A stretch of 64,000 nucleotides of DNA, taken from the NCBI RefSeq assembly GCF_021568315.1, contig NZ_JAKGSI010000002.1:248001-312000 (forward strand), given 5' to 3'. The DNA comes from Corynebacterium uropygiale. GTDB taxonomy: Bacteria; Actinomycetota; Actinomycetes; Mycobacteriales; Mycobacteriaceae. Shown one piece after another: positions 35,274 to 43,936 of the stretch. The position numbers and the translations under genes are program-made. Position 1 is the stretch's first letter. Every line of letters begins with the position of its first letter. Under the pieces are notes generated by a model, which saw only the letters and a program-made list of their open reading frames with translations, made no database searches and was not told the DNA's origin.

Positions 35274-37193
35274 ATGGATGTTCTCGCAGGGATTCGCAGC
35301 CCCGAAGATCTGCGCCGCCTCTCGGCTTCTGAAGTGGAGACGCTCGCGACGGAAATCCGGCAGTTTCTGATCGAGAAGGTCTCCGCGACCGGGGGACACC
35401 TCGGCCCCAACCTCGGGGTTGTGGAGCTCAGCATCGCGTTGCACCGGGTGTTCGACTCGCCCCGCGAGCCCATCATCTTCGACACGAGCCACCAGTCCTA
35501 CGTCCACAAGATCCTCACGGGGCGGGCCGATCAATTCGATCACCTGCGCCAGCAGGGCGGACTCTCTGGCTACACCTGCCGCTCCGAGAGCGAACACGAT
35601 TGGACGGAATCCTCCCACGCCTCCGCGGCTCTCAGCTATGCCGACGGCCTCAGCAAGGCCAAAGCCCTCAGCGGGCACCACAAGGACAATGTTGTGGCGG
35701 TAGTCGGCGATGGCGCCCTCACCGGCGGCATGTGCTGGGAGGCGCTCAACAACATCGCCGCAGATCATGACCGCAACGTGGTCATCGTCGTCAATGACAA
35801 TGGCCGGAGTTATGCGCCGACGATCGGCGGTTTCGCGGAAAACCTTGCGCAGCTGCGGATGCAGCCGGTCTATGACAGCGTGATGGAGCATGGCAAGAAC
35901 ACCCTCAACAACATGGGATGGGTGGGGCGCCGAACCTTCGAGGCCCTCCACGCCTTCAAAGAGGGGGTCAAGTCCACAGTCTTGCCTAGCGAGATGTTTC
36001 CCGAGCTCGGCATGAAGTACGTGGGCCCCGTGAATGGGCACGACCTCGTCGCCGTGGAGGAGGCCCTCACCTACGCACGGGACTTCTCCGGCCCGCTCAT
36101 CGTCCACGTCGTGACGGAGAAGGGACGCGGCTTCCGGCCTGCTGAGGCAGATACCGACCAGCTCATGCACACGACGGGGATCATCGACCCCATCACCGGC
36201 GAGCCTAAGTCCGCCGCGAGCCCCGGATGGACGGAGATCTTCACCGAGGAGCTCCTCGACGCCGCCGCCGAGCGCAACGACATCGTCGCCATCACCGCGG
36301 CGATGGCCGGCCCCACCGGACTCCTGCCCTTCAAGGACCGTTTCCCGGACCGCTTCTTCGACGTCGGCATCGCCGAGCAGCACGCCCTCACCTCCGCGGC
36401 GGGCCTCGCCCTGGGTGGAATGAAGCCCGTCGTGGCGCTCTATTCCACCTTCCTTAACCGGGCCATTGACCAGCTCATCATGGACGTGGGGCTTCTCAAG
36501 CAGCCGGTGAGCATTGTCCTTGATCGGGCCGGCATCACGGGCTCCGACGGAGCCAGCCATAACGGCATCTGGGACATCACCCTCACCTCGGTGGTGCCCG
36601 GCATCCGCATCGCAGCCCCTCGCGATGCCCAACAGCTCCGCGAGCAATTCCGCGAGTCCCTCGCCATCACCGACGGGCCGAGCATCGTCCGCTACCCGAA
36701 GGGCGGCTTACCCACGGAGCAGCCGGCCCTCAACCGTTATGAGGATGGTGTGGACGTGCTGGCTCAGGAGAAGGCACCCGTCGACACCCACGAGGCCCCC
36801 TCTGTGCTCCTCGTGGGCGTGGGCACCTGCGCGGGGGATTTCGCTGAGATCGCGGGGGACATCGCCGCTCAGGGCGTCACTGTCACGGTGGTGGATCCGC
36901 GCTGGGTGGTGCCCATCGCCCCCTCGCTGCTCGAGCTGGCGCAGGAACACGACCTCGTCGTCTGTGCAGAAGATGGGCTTATCCACGGTGGGGTGGGCAG
37001 CCTGCTCAGCGAGGCGATGGACGCCGCAGGCATCGACGTTCCCCGACGGTGTTGCGGCTTCCCCCGGGTGTTCCCCCAGCATGCCTCTCGCTCCGAGCTC
37101 ATGGCGGAACTCGAGCTCGACGCTCCTGGCCTGCGCCGCCAAGTGAGCGAGTGGATTGAGGAGCTCTTCGGCCAGGCAGAGGACGGGCAGTAG
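35274..37193 (+). CDS. dxs: 1-deoxy-D-xylulose-5-phosphate synthase
   Basis: First enzyme of the MEP isoprenoid pathway: thiamine-diphosphate-dependent condensation of pyruvate and glyceraldehyde 3-phosphate. The protein has 639 residues. [21 protein letters not shown] and [16 protein letters not shown] form the N-terminal ThDP site, [16 protein letters not shown] the Mg/ThDP loop and [10 protein letters not shown] the catalytic Glu block of the second domain, with a transketolase C-terminal domain last. GAAGGATTGAGGAA precedes the ATG. It is convergent with rnd, 31 bp apart. Confidence 0.97.
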   Translation: MDVLAGIRSPEDLRRLSASEVETLATEIRQFLIEKVSATGGHLGPNLGVVELSIALHRVFDSPREPIIFDTSHQSYVHKILTGRADQFDHLRQQGGLSGYTCRSESEHDWTESSHASAALSYADGLSKAKALSGHHKDNVVAVVGDGALTGGMCWEALNNIAADHDRNVVIVVNDNGRSYAPTIGGFAENLAQLRMQPVYDSVMEHGKNTLNNMGWVGRRTFEALHAFKEGVKSTVLPSEMFPELGMKYVGPVNGHDLVAVEEALTYARDFSGPLIVHVVTEKGRGFRPAEADTDQLMHTTGIIDPITGEPKSAASPGWTEIFTEELLDAAAERNDIVAITAAMAGPTGLLPFKDRFPDRFFDVGIAEQHALTSAAGLALGGMKPVVALYSTFLNRAIDQLIMDVGLLKQPVSIVLDRAGITGSDGASHNGIWDITLTSVVPGIRIAAPRDAQQLREQFRESLAITDGPSIVRYPKGGLPTEQPALNRYEDGVDVLAQEKAPVDTHEAPSVLLVGVGTCAGDFAEIAGDIAAQGVTVTVVDPRWVVPIAPSLLELAQEHDLVVCAEDGLIHGGVGSLLSEAMDAAGIDVPRRCCGFPRVFPQHASRSELMAELELDAPGLRRQVSEWIEELFGQAEDGQ

Positions 37194-37224
37194 CGCTTCC
37201 TCGGCTCCGCTCGGGCCGGTAGGT

Positions 37225-38466
37225 CTAGCTGCTGCCGAGGACTCGGGCGAGCACCGGGGCGGCGAAGTTCACCTGCCAGGGGCGCGCGCCATGCTCGCGG
37301 AGGAAGGCGCAGGCCCCGAAGGGCGTGGAGATCTGCTTGTTGTGGTAGATCTCCCAGCCCAGATCGCGCAGCAGCGCGGGGCTTAGCACATTGTCGGCTG
37401 GGAAGCCCTGGGAGGCGGCCTGCCGGCCCATCTCTGACTTCAGCTTCGCAAAGGGAGCGTAGCTCTCGGGGAAGAAGCGCTTCCACGTCTTTACGGAGGG
37501 CGCCCCCTCATGATCCCGCTGGGCTGGCCGGGGGTAGGAGCGCGAGGGCTTGCTCAGAGCGCGGTTGGTGACGTCGAGCCACACCGCGGCCCGGCGACGC
37601 ACCCCCTTCACGTGGCGCATCTCCTCGAGCGTGTGCGGGCAGTTCCGCGCGATCTCCAGCAGCGCTTTGGAGGATAGCACCCTGCCGTGTGCGATGTCTC
37701 GACGGCGGGCCTCTTTCTCCCGGGCGGTCCACAGTGCCTTGGCGACGGCAAGCTGCCGCGGCGACTTGAGGGAGTCCACCCCTTTGAGGTCGCGCCAGGA
37801 GGAGGGCTCGGGGGCCGTGATCCCAGCGTGGGTGCGTCGGACGTACTCAAATTCCTGGCGAGCGCACTCCCAGCGGCCTTGGGACTCGAGGAGCACGGTG
37901 ACGGCGTCCGCGAGGTCAAGAAGAAGGGCGACGTCGAGAGCCGCGTAGCGCAGCCACTCCTCGGGCAAGGGGCGCTGGGACCAATCCTCGGCACCGTGCC
38001 CCTTGGCCAGGCTGTGTCCAAGGAGGAGGGCACACATGTGGGAGAGGTTGACCCGGTCAATGCCCGCGAGCCGGCCGCCCAACTCCGTGTCGATGAGCTC
38101 CGGGGGGTAGCAGCCCAGCCAGGCCAGGCAGGGGAGGTCCGTGTGCGCGGCGTGAATAATCCAGGGGATGGTGGAGAGTACCGGGCTGAGGATGCGTCGG
38201 AACTCCTCGCGGTGGCCCTCCGGGTCGATGAGGATGATCCCGCTGTCCTGGCGGTGGAGCTGGATGAGGAAGGCGCGGTCATCGTAGCGGAAGCCGGAGG
38301 CCCGCTCCGTATCCACCGCGAGGGGGCCATGCCCGCGCCGCAGGAGCGTCGCTGCCCGCTCAAAGCCCTGTGCATCGCAGAAGAGCGGGATGTGCTCCTG
38401 CTGTGGTTTCTCTAAGACGGGAACGGTGGAAGTGTCGGCGTCGAGATCAAGGGCGCGTGGGCTCAT
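37225..38466 (-). CDS. rnd: Ribonuclease D-like 3'-5' exonuclease with HRDC domain
   Basis: DEDD exoribonuclease of 413 residues trimming stable RNA 3' ends. Exo I is DTERASGFRY (Asp and Glu near residue 52), Exo II HAAHTDLPCLAWLG near 105 and Exo III YAALDVALLLDL near 173. An HRDC domain spans about 240-320 (KALWTAREKEARRRDIAHGRVL). The start overlaps the stop of the upstream DUF3000 gene (ATGA), so the two are translationally coupled. Confidence 0.94.
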   Translation of the reverse strand: MSPRALDLDADTSTVPVLEKPQQEHIPLFCDAQGFERAATLLRRGHGPLAVDTERASGFRYDDRAFLIQLHRQDSGIILIDPEGHREEFRRILSPVLSTIPWIIHAAHTDLPCLAWLGCYPPELIDTELGGRLAGIDRVNLSHMCALLLGHSLAKGHGAEDWSQRPLPEEWLRYAALDVALLLDLADAVTVLLESQGRWECARQEFEYVRRTHAGITAPEPSSWRDLKGVDSLKSPRQLAVAKALWTAREKEARRRDIAHGRVLSSKALLEIARNCPHTLEEMRHVKGVRRRAAVWLDVTNRALSKPSRSYPRPAQRDHEGAPSVKTWKRFFPESYAPFAKLKSEMGRQAASQGFPADNVLSPALLRDLGWEIYHNKQISTPFGACAFLREHGARPWQVNFAAPVLARVLGSS

Positions 38467-39059
38467 GGACGGAGAGAGCGCACCCCTTCCGGCGGGAGTC
38501 CGGCCACCTGCGCGAGGACCGCGGCAAATCCCTCGACGTGGGTGCGTAGTTCCTCGGTGCTGGCGGCGGTCCAGGACGCGCGCATTTCCACCTGGTAGCT
38601 GCGCGGCGGGCCGCCGATCTCGCCGAAGCGGACGGAGGCCGTGGCCGTGACGGTGCCGCCCAGGCTCGAGTACTCCGCCCCCGCGGAGTCGAGACCCTCA
38701 TGCAGCCACTGCCAGGCGACGTCCGGAAGCATCGGATCGGAGGCGAGCTCATCGTCCATATCGGCCTGGATGTAGGCCACGAGGCGCATGGAGCCATCCC
38801 AGGCCTCCTCGGCGCGCGGATCGTGGAGGAGAATGAGCCGGCCAAAGGCATCCCCCTCGCCGATCTCCGGGTCGATCTCCAAGCCCACGGCGTGACTGTA
38901 CGGGGCAAGCCGTTGCGGCGGGCGGATCGTTCCGAGCGTGACCTCGGGGCGTAAACGCGCCGCGTGCATGGACTCCACAGCAGCCGAGAACGCAGACGGG
39001 GGAGTGGCATCCCCATCCGTGTCCTGAGAATTCTGAGAGATCGATTCCTGGTTGATCAC
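38463..39059 (-). CDS. DUF3000 protein
   Basis: Protein of 198 residues from a GTG at 39059. The DUF3000 family core is seen in FSAAVESMHAARLRPEVTLG, RLAPYSHAVGLEI and GRLILLHDPRAEEAWDG. No membrane segment or catalytic motif is recognised. The family occurs in actinobacteria, nearly always upstream of the RNase D gene and next to hemQ, as here. Its 4-bp overlap with rnd implies a linked function, possibly in RNA turnover (inference only). Confidence 0.85.
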   Translation of the reverse strand: MINQESISQNSQDTDGDATPPSAFSAAVESMHAARLRPEVTLGTIRPPQRLAPYSHAVGLEIDPEIGEGDAFGRLILLHDPRAEEAWDGSMRLVAYIQADMDDELASDPMLPDVAWQWLHEGLDSAGAEYSSLGGTVTATASVRFGEIGGPPRSYQVEMRASWTAASTEELRTHVEGFAAVLAQVAGLPPEGVRSLRP

Positions 39060-39206
39060 GTCCCCCAAGCTAATGCTCAGTTGTGCAGAGTCGGTGGAGG
39101 CACGCCGACGCACGCAGGGCGCCGTTGCGCCTAGTGGCCGTCGTGCCATATCCAACTTATGATGGACAGAGTTCATCACTCGAGTAGGAAAGGAACGCTC
39201 CAGGCC

Positions 39207-39908
39207 GTGGCAAAGCTTGATTTTGAGAAACTGAATGCGATGCAACGCTATACTCAATGGGCCACGTTCCGGGCCATCCCCGGAGCACTGGGAACTGAGC
39301 GTGACGCCATCATCGACCAAGCCCGCCAATTCTTCCGCGAGGTGGAAGACGAGGGCGTGGTGACGGTCCGTGGCATCTACAACATCACTGGTCTGCGGGC
39401 TGAAGCGGACCTCATGATCTGGTGGCATGCCGAGGAGTTCTCGGATATTCAGGATGTCCTCGCGCGCTTCCGCCGCGACACCGTCCTGGGCCAGTCGATG
39501 GAGCTCAACTGGATCGGCAACGCGCTGCACCGTCCCGCGGAATTCAACAAGTCGCACCTCCCGAGCTTCATCATGGGCGAGGACCCGGGTGCCTGGCTCA
39601 CCGTGTACCCCTTCGTCCGTTCCTATGATTGGTACCTCATGGATCCGAAGGAACGACGCCGCATCCTCGCCAACCACGGCTCCGCAGCGCGCGACTTCCC
39701 GGATGTGCGGGCCAACACCGTGGAGGCCTTCGCCCTCGGTGACTACGAGTGGATGCTGGCCTTCGAGGCCCCGAGCCTCGACCGGATCGTTGACCTCATG
39801 CACACCATGCGCTACACCGAGGCCCGTCTCCACGTCCGGAAGGAGATCCCCTTCTTCACTGGCCGTCGTGTGGAGGACGTCGCCGACGTCATCCGTGTGC
39901 TGCCCTAA
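39207..39908 (+). CDS. hemQ: Coproheme decarboxylase HemQ/ChdC
   Basis: Last enzyme of the coproporphyrin-dependent heme pathway, decarboxylating coproheme to heme b with H2O2. The GTG at 39207 gives 233 residues starting [10 protein letters not shown]. With it, catalytic Tyr134 ([13 protein letters not shown]) and axial His157 (RRILANHG) fall within one residue of the C. diphtheriae enzyme (Tyr135, His158). The upstream in-frame ATG at 39159 would add 16 residues of no family likeness. It is divergent from DUF3000, in the conserved dxs-rnd-DUF3000-hemQ-msrB block. Confidence 0.95.
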   Translation: MAKLDFEKLNAMQRYTQWATFRAIPGALGTERDAIIDQARQFFREVEDEGVVTVRGIYNITGLRAEADLMIWWHAEEFSDIQDVLARFRRDTVLGQSMELNWIGNALHRPAEFNKSHLPSFIMGEDPGAWLTVYPFVRSYDWYLMDPKERRRILANHGSAARDFPDVRANTVEAFALGDYEWMLAFEAPSLDRIVDLMHTMRYTEARLHVRKEIPFFTGRRVEDVADVIRVLP

Positions 39909-39943
39909 GTGGCCTTATCGGTAGCCTGACAGCTGACAGCCTG

Positions 39944-39975
39944 ACGCCCCCTACGCCGTGTGCGGGAGGGGGCGT
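39944..39975. terminator. Terminator between convergent hemQ and msrB
   Basis: ACGCCCCCT (39944-39952) pairs perfectly with AGGGGGCGT (39967-39975) around a 14-nt loop, followed on the plus strand by TGTGCT. It lies 36 bp after the hemQ stop and 9 bp after the msrB stop. Confidence 0.7.
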
Positions 39976-39983
39976 TGTGCTGC

Positions 39984-40409
39984 CTACTTATCCTCCCCGG
40001 GGCTGGACTGGGCAGGCTCCAGGGTGAGGCAGATGGAGTTGATGCAATAGCGCAGGTCCGTGGGGGTGTCGTAGCCCTCGCCGGCAAAGACGTGCCCGAG
40101 ATGCGAATGGCACCGGGCGCAGAGGACCTCCGTGCGCACCATCCCGAGGGAGCGATCCTCGCGCTCGATGATGCGGTCCCCGGCGAGAGGGGAGAAGAAG
40201 GACGGCCAGCCGCAGTGGGAGGAGAATTTCTCGGTGCTGCGGAAGAGCTCGGCGCCGCAGGCGCGGCAGCGATAGACGCCCTCGGTGGTCGTCGAGGTGT
40301 ACTCCCCCTCAAAGGGGGCCTCGGTGCCGGCCTGGCGGAGAACGCGGAACTCCTCGGCGCTCAGCCGGCGGCGCCACTCGGACTCCGGGATGGCCTGAAA
40401 ATCAGTCAT
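39984..40409 (-). CDS. msrB: Peptide-methionine (R)-S-oxide reductase MsrB
   Basis: Repairs methionine R-sulfoxide in proteins. The protein has 141 residues. Two CxxC zinc pairs (CRACG and CARCH) flank the SHCGWPSFF block, and the catalytic cysteine lies in RYCINSICL. GAAGGAGGA precedes the ATG. The start overlaps the stop of aftC by 4 bp (ATGA), the same order as in C. glutamicum and M. tuberculosis. Confidence 0.95.
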   Translation of the reverse strand: MTDFQAIPESEWRRRLSAEEFRVLRQAGTEAPFEGEYTSTTTEGVYRCRACGAELFRSTEKFSSHCGWPSFFSPLAGDRIIEREDRSLGMVRTEVLCARCHSHLGHVFAGEGYDTPTDLRYCINSICLTLEPAQSSPGEDK

Positions 40410-41671
40410 GCTGTCCTCCTTCGCGTGCCTGCTGTTGCCGTCTGTGCGCGACGCTCCTGCCACCACCACGCGCCGAGGGGCGCGGCGATTGCGGCGATGA
40501 TGATGCCCCAGCCTACGGTAGCGACGAAGACTGGCACCCATCGGCTGAACGTCGGGGAAAAATCGGTGCTCCAGCTCCACGGGGCGAGCACAAGGCAGAC
40601 GCCCACCCAGAAGGGCCAGGTGTGGGCGACGCTGCGCGGGAGAAAAACCGTCGCGAGGAGGGGGAAAAGCAGCATGGAGTAGTACATCTGCCCCAGCGAG
40701 GAGAGGAAGAACACGCCCGTGAGCAGCACCCCGGAGGTGGTGAAGGACCACATGATGGGGTCGGTGTCCCTCCAGCGCAGAAGGAGGATGACGCTCAGCG
40801 CAACGAGGAGCGCGAAGAGAAGCGTCCAGAAGATCTCCCAGCCCGAGGGCATGCCAAGGTAGAGCGCCATCCCCGGGAGGGAGGCGTTGGCGTAGTCGCG
40901 GGTCTCGCCGAGGTAGGGCATGACGACCCGGACGTAGTCGGCGGCGCCGGGGACCACCGGCCATGCGAGGAGATTGCTGAGGACCGGAATCCCGATCCCC
41001 GCCGCCAGCGTGCTGAGGTGCCCGCGCATGAGGGGAAGGAAGAGCAGCGGTGCAAAGAGCGGCTTGATGACGATGGCGAGCCCCAACGCGATCCCGCCGA
41101 GGAGGCGTCGATCCCCATGGAGACAGGCGAGGAACACCGTCATGAGCAGCAGGAGGATCCCGTTGATGTTGGAAAAGCCCAAGGTGTTCACGACCGACTC
41201 CGTGAGGAAGGCCAGCCCCAGCGCGGCTGGCACCACGGGCGAGCCGGGGCGGATACCCACCATGCGGAGAATCCACACGATGGCCCCCGCGATAGCCAGC
41301 GCATTGACGATGATAAACACCGCCCGCGCCGCGTCGAGGTGCGTGAGCGCCCCCAAAGGGGAGAGGATGAGCGTGGCCCCGGGGTTGTAGAGGTAGTGGG
41401 GGTCCACGTGTGCGTAATTCTCGCTGTATACGGGCACCCCATCCCACATGCGCCGGACGGCCAGGAAGACGGTAGTGAAATCATCCGTGACGCCTCGGTT
41501 GAGGGAGCGCACGCACACCGTATAGGCCATGATGATGGCCGCCAGAGGCCAGAGCGCCCGTCTGGCCACACGAGCGTGGTCGGGAGGGAGGGGGCGCTGC
41601 CACGTCGAGGCCTCCGCGGGAAGGGGAGCCCCGCGCCACCGGTCAAGCACAGCCATTACAGGATTCGTCAC
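40406..41671 (-). CDS. aftC: GT87-family arabinofuranosyltransferase, AftC-like
   Basis: Polytopic membrane protein of 421 residues with about ten helices. The extracytoplasmic GVTDDFTTVFLAVRRMWDGVPVYSENY region carries the conserved acidic DD pair of GT87 enzymes near residue 63. In C. glutamicum and M. tuberculosis the gene next to msrB encodes AftC, which adds alpha-1,3 branches to the arabinan of arabinogalactan from decaprenyl-phospho-arabinose. The call rests on this synteny plus the family fold; another GT87 mannosyl- or arabinosyltransferase cannot be excluded by sequence alone. Confidence 0.8.
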   Translation of the reverse strand: MTNPVMAVLDRWRGAPLPAEASTWQRPLPPDHARVARRALWPLAAIIMAYTVCVRSLNRGVTDDFTTVFLAVRRMWDGVPVYSENYAHVDPHYLYNPGATLILSPLGALTHLDAARAVFIIVNALAIAGAIVWILRMVGIRPGSPVVPAALGLAFLTESVVNTLGFSNINGILLLLMTVFLACLHGDRRLLGGIALGLAIVIKPLFAPLLFLPLMRGHLSTLAAGIGIPVLSNLLAWPVVPGAADYVRVVMPYLGETRDYANASLPGMALYLGMPSGWEIFWTLLFALLVALSVILLLRWRDTDPIMWSFTTSGVLLTGVFFLSSLGQMYYSMLLFPLLATVFLPRSVAHTWPFWVGVCLVLAPWSWSTDFSPTFSRWVPVFVATVGWGIIIAAIAAPLGAWWWQERRAQTATAGTRRRTA

Positions 41672-41697
41672 TGTTCCTAGAGTAGTGGACCGCCCCC

Positions 41698-42468
41698 TCA
41701 GACCCCGCGAGCGCGCCGATAGCGGAGAAACAGCACGCCCTCGGCATCGGCGGCCACGGCCTCAGGTGTGTAGCGGCGCGAAGCCTCCCGCTCGCCCGCG
41801 GCATCGACGAGCGGCAACGCGCAATGGGTGGGCATGTGTGGGTCAAGGGAGAGGTGGAGGATGTCGACGACGTCCTCAGCGAGGACACGGCTATAGAGCG
41901 ACGGCCCGCCCTCGACGCTGATTCGGGCATAGCCGGCCTCGCGCAGGGCGCACAGGACAACCCGGGGGGAGAGGGAGCGGAGAAGGAGGACCTCGGCCCC
42001 CGCCTGCTCCAGGGCGCGGCGCCGGGCGGCGTGTTCCTTTCGGTCCGTTGCTGGAACCGTGCTGATGACGAGCGGCGGGGCCTCGAGAGGGGCGCCAAGA
42101 ACCTCGGAGGATGGCTCAAGGGAGAGCGAGGGGGTGAGTATGGCGAGGCGCGGGAGCGAGGGGCGGCCGTCGTGCTCGCGCCGGAGACGAAGATCATCCG
42201 GCAGGGACATGGGGCGATAGCCCTCCGTGCGAACCGTGGCGGCGCTGACGAGGACGGCATCAGACCATTCCCGGAGCTCGGTGAGGAGGCGGGCATCCGC
42301 GGCGGAGCCCATGGAGCCGCTCGATCCCTCGACGGCCGCGGATCCATTGAGCGCCATGATGCCGACCATGCGCGTTTGCGGGGTTCCGCAGGGGAGAAGA
42401 GGGCCGAGGAGGGTGGAGACCTTGTGTGGCTCGTGGAGGCGATGCGGGGCGAGGGGATTGACGCTCAT
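41698..42468 (-). CDS. RibD C-terminal (pyrimidine reductase/DHFR-like) domain protein
   Basis: Protein of 256 residues with the RibD_C/dihydrofolate-reductase fold: MVGIMALNGSAAVEGSSG, DAVLVSAATVRTEGYRP and the NADPH-site ISVEGGPSLYSRVL. There is no deaminase domain, so it is not a complete RibD. The syntenic M. tuberculosis gene (Rv2671) has been linked to folate-analogue reduction when overproduced. It probably reduces a flavin or folate precursor. It lies upstream of aftC on the same strand, 26 bp away. Confidence 0.85.
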   Translation of the reverse strand: MSVNPLAPHRLHEPHKVSTLLGPLLPCGTPQTRMVGIMALNGSAAVEGSSGSMGSAADARLLTELREWSDAVLVSAATVRTEGYRPMSLPDDLRLRREHDGRPSLPRLAILTPSLSLEPSSEVLGAPLEAPPLVISTVPATDRKEHAARRRALEQAGAEVLLLRSLSPRVVLCALREAGYARISVEGGPSLYSRVLAEDVVDILHLSLDPHMPTHCALPLVDAAGEREASRRYTPEAVAADAEGVLFLRYRRARGV

Positions 42469-42524
42469 AGGGCCACCCTAGGCCAGGCGGAGGGACAAGC
42501 AGGGTGGGGCTTGGGCGGGTACAA

Positions 42525-42554
42525 GAAAACCCCGAGGTAGGAAGTACCTCGGGG
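42525..42554 (-). terminator. Terminator of tRNA-Val(CAC)
   Basis: CCCCGAGGTA and TACCTCGGGG form a perfect 10-bp stem (42530-42539 with 42545-42554) with a 5-nt loop; on the minus strand TTTTC follows directly. Confidence 0.9.
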
Positions 42555-42557
42555 TGA

Positions 42558-42632
42558 TGGTGGTCCTAGCTGGGATCGAACCAGCGACCTTTCCGGTGTG
42601 AACGGAACGCTCTTCCACTGAGCCATAGGACC
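42558..42632 (-). tRNA. tRNA-Val (anticodon CAC)
   Basis: Cloverleaf with acceptor GGTCCTA/TAGGACC, anticodon stem TTCCG/CGGAA, loop TTCACAC (anticodon CAC) and T-arm CTGGTTCGATCCCAG. CCA is encoded (42558-42560 on the minus strand). It reads GTG codons and stands alone, opposite to the plus-strand tRNA operon. Confidence 0.95.
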
Positions 42633-42818
42633 GCGTGTCACGGTGACGGGATAAGAATCTAGCATGTCCGGAGCGAAAGGTACTAATCCGCAGGTCGTGG
42701 TGGGAATTGCTGAGGCTTCCGTGATGAGGCGGGGGTGTGAGGGGAGAGGGAATCACGGCGGTGTCATTCGTTGAAACGGGGGCGGATAGATCGCATTTTT
42801 CTTTGCCTAGCTGGGAAT

Positions 42819-42847
42819 TTGGACTTTCCTTCAAGTCTCGCTAAAGT
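42819..42847 (+). promoter_or_regulatory. Promoter of the six-gene tRNA operon
   Basis: -35 TTGGAC (42819-42824) and -10 TAAAGT (42842-42847) have an exact 17-bp spacer, 43 bp before the first tRNA. Otherwise the gap 42633-42890 shows nothing recognisable. Confidence 0.75.
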
Positions 42848-42890
42848 ATCTAGCGCACCACGGCACGACGTGATCGTGTCGGATATGCAT

Positions 42891-42966
42891 GCGGATGTAG
42901 CGCAGTTGGTAGCGCATCACCTTGCCAAGGTGAGGGTCGCGAGTTCGAGTCTCGTCATCCGCTCCA
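42891..42966 (+). tRNA. tRNA-Gly (anticodon GCC), copy 1
   Basis: Acceptor GCGGATG/CATCCGC, anticodon loop TTGCCAA (GCC), T-arm GCGAGTTCGAGTCTCGT, and encoded CCA (42964-42966). First gene of the tRNA operon; identical in body to copies 2 and 3. Confidence 0.96.
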
Positions 42967-42983
42967 AGCCTTCACGGGCTCCT

Positions 42984-43058
42984 GCGCGATTAGCTCAGCG
43001 GGAGAGCGCTTCCCTGACACGGAAGAGGTCACTGGTTCAATCCCAGTATCGCGCACCA
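42984..43058 (+). tRNA. tRNA-Val (anticodon GAC), copy 1
   Basis: Acceptor GCGCGAT pairs fully with ATCGCGC. The anticodon loop is CTGACAC (GAC) and CCA is encoded (43056-43058). It reads GTC/GTT codons. Confidence 0.96.
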
Positions 43059-43084
43059 GACACAGGAGTGATCCTGAGTCGTTT

Positions 43085-43157
43085 GCGGATGTAGCGCAGT
43101 TGGTAGCGCATCACCTTGCCAAGGTGAGGGTCGCGAGTTCGAGTCTCGTCATCCGCT
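43085..43157 (+). tRNA. tRNA-Gly (anticodon GCC), copy 2, no encoded CCA
   Basis: Same 73-nt body as copy 1, but the bases after the discriminator are CTG instead of CCA because the 176-bp repeat ends there. CCA must be added by the nucleotidyltransferase. Confidence 0.95.
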
Positions 43158-43188
43158 CTGGTACGCCGTACCTGAGGCGGTACGCCAC

Positions 43189-43259
43189 GGTGGAATGGCC
43201 GAGTGGTGAGGCAACGGTCTGCAAAACCGTGCACACGGGTTCGATTCCCGTTTCCACCT
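43189..43259 (+). tRNA. tRNA-Cys (anticodon GCA)
   Basis: 71-nt cloverleaf: acceptor GGTGGAA/TTCCACC, anticodon loop CTGCAAA (GCA), T-arm CGGGTTCGATTCCCG, discriminator T. CAA rather than CCA follows. It lies between the two copies of the 176-bp repeat. Confidence 0.95.
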
Positions 43260-43267
43260 CAAATCAT

Positions 43268-43342
43268 GCGCGTTTAGCTCAGCGGGAGAGCGCTTCCCTG
43301 ACACGGAAGAGGTCACTGGTTCAATCCCAGTATCGCGCACCA
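43268..43342 (+). tRNA. tRNA-Val (anticodon GAC), copy 2, acceptor mismatch
   Basis: Identical to copy 1 except for base 6 (T at 43273 instead of A), which opposes T67 and breaks one acceptor-stem pair (GCGCGTT against ATCGCGC). CCA is encoded (43340-43342). It may still work, but less efficiently. Confidence 0.93.
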
Positions 43343-43368
43343 GACACAGGAGTGATCCTGAGTCGTTT

Positions 43369-43444
43369 GCGGATGTAGCGCAGTTGGTAGCGCATCACCT
43401 TGCCAAGGTGAGGGTCGCGAGTTCGAGTCTCGTCATCCGCTCCA
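43369..43444 (+). tRNA. tRNA-Gly (anticodon GCC), copy 3
   Basis: Same body as copies 1 and 2, with encoded CCA (43442-43444). Last gene of the operon, followed by a strong terminator. Confidence 0.96.
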
Positions 43445-43463
43445 TATCACCCTGTTGATAGCA

Positions 43464-43498
43464 GCGGCCCCGGCATAGAGCCGGGGCCGCTTTTCTGT
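43464..43498 (+). terminator. Terminator of the tRNA operon
   Basis: GCGGCCCCGGC (43464-43474) pairs perfectly with GCCGGGGCCGC (43480-43490) with a 5-nt loop, followed by TTTTCTGT. Confidence 0.93.
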
Positions 43499-43565
43499 AT
43501 ATATAAGGAATCGCGCGGGGAAGCGAGGGCTACGCGAGGCGAGGAAGGAGGGGCGGAGATGCAAT

Positions 43566-43604
43566 TCTCCCCCGGTGCATCGTTGGCCGAGCATCCGGGG
43601 GAGA
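43566..43604. other. Long hairpin in the 3' region of the first small-peptide gene
   Basis: TCTCCCCCGG (43566-43575) pairs perfectly with CCGGGGGAGA (43595-43604) around a 19-nt loop. It lies 55 bp beyond the stop of the minus-strand peptide gene and lacks a T-run. Apart from this and the next hairpin, 43499-43658 holds nothing recognised. Confidence 0.6.
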
Positions 43605-43618
43605 AAGAAGGGAGAGAG

Positions 43619-43646
43619 CTCGAGAGGGGCCGGGGCTCCTCTCGAG
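43619..43646 (-). terminator. Hairpin just after the first small-peptide gene
   Basis: CTCGAGAGG (43619-43627) pairs perfectly with CCTCTCGAG (43638-43646), 12 bp past the minus-strand stop at 43659. No T-run; it may be a terminator or a 3' stabilising structure. Confidence 0.5.
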
Positions 43647-43658
43647 GATCAGGGGCTA

Positions 43659-43865
43659 TTAGTTAGCGCCCTCGGTAGCAGCCTCAGCGCCATCGGCAGC
43701 GTTAGCGGCGGAGGAGCCGTCCTCGCTGCTCAGAGCGGAGCTGAGATCAACGCCGCTGGTGATGGTCTTGAAAGCCTGGACAGCAACGCCCACCCAGTTC
43801 TGGGACGCGATGTTGGTCGCGAGGTGGAGGACAGAGGAGCCGAAGTTGAGGAAAAGATCGCCCAT
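43659..43865 (-). CDS. Small amphipathic acidic peptide 1, PSM-beta-like (or PorA/H-like)
   Basis: 68 residues without signal peptide or cysteine. Residues 1-45 alternate hydrophobic and polar (MGDLFLNFGSSVLHLATNI, then ASQNWVGVAVQAFKTITSGV), as in an amphipathic helix. The tail is Ser/Ala/Glu-rich (DGSSAANAADGAEAATEGAN). The QNW and I-x-S-G-V spacing resembles staphylococcal beta-type phenol-soluble modulins (recalled, not searched). The alternative is a corynebacterial PorA/PorH-type leaderless porin, also short, acidic and helical. AAAGGA lies about 10 nt before the ATG. The tail resembles that of the next gene, so the two are probably paralogues. Confidence 0.75.
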   Translation of the reverse strand: MGDLFLNFGSSVLHLATNIASQNWVGVAVQAFKTITSGVDLSSALSSEDGSSAANAADGAEAATEGAN

Positions 43866-43936
43866 TGTGTCAGATTCCTTTACGTGTCGATGAATGGCAC
43901 AGAGTGCGCTACGTCATATCGGTGGCGCAAGTATAT

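Larger units (their letters stand above)
42983..43442. repeat. 176-bp direct repeat (two copies) carrying tRNA-Val and tRNA-Gly, flanking tRNA-Cys
   Basis: 42983-43158 and 43267-43442 are identical except for one base (A at 42989, T at 43273), including the spacer between the two tRNAs. The copies are offset by 284 bp. The 108 bp between them hold tRNA-Cys. This is a recent segmental duplication. Confidence 0.95.

Noticed and set aside
42558..43444. tRNA cluster as an integration site for a mobile element
   Set aside because: The repeats reflect an internal tRNA duplication; there is no integrase, no attachment-like partial tRNA copy and no phage gene nearby.
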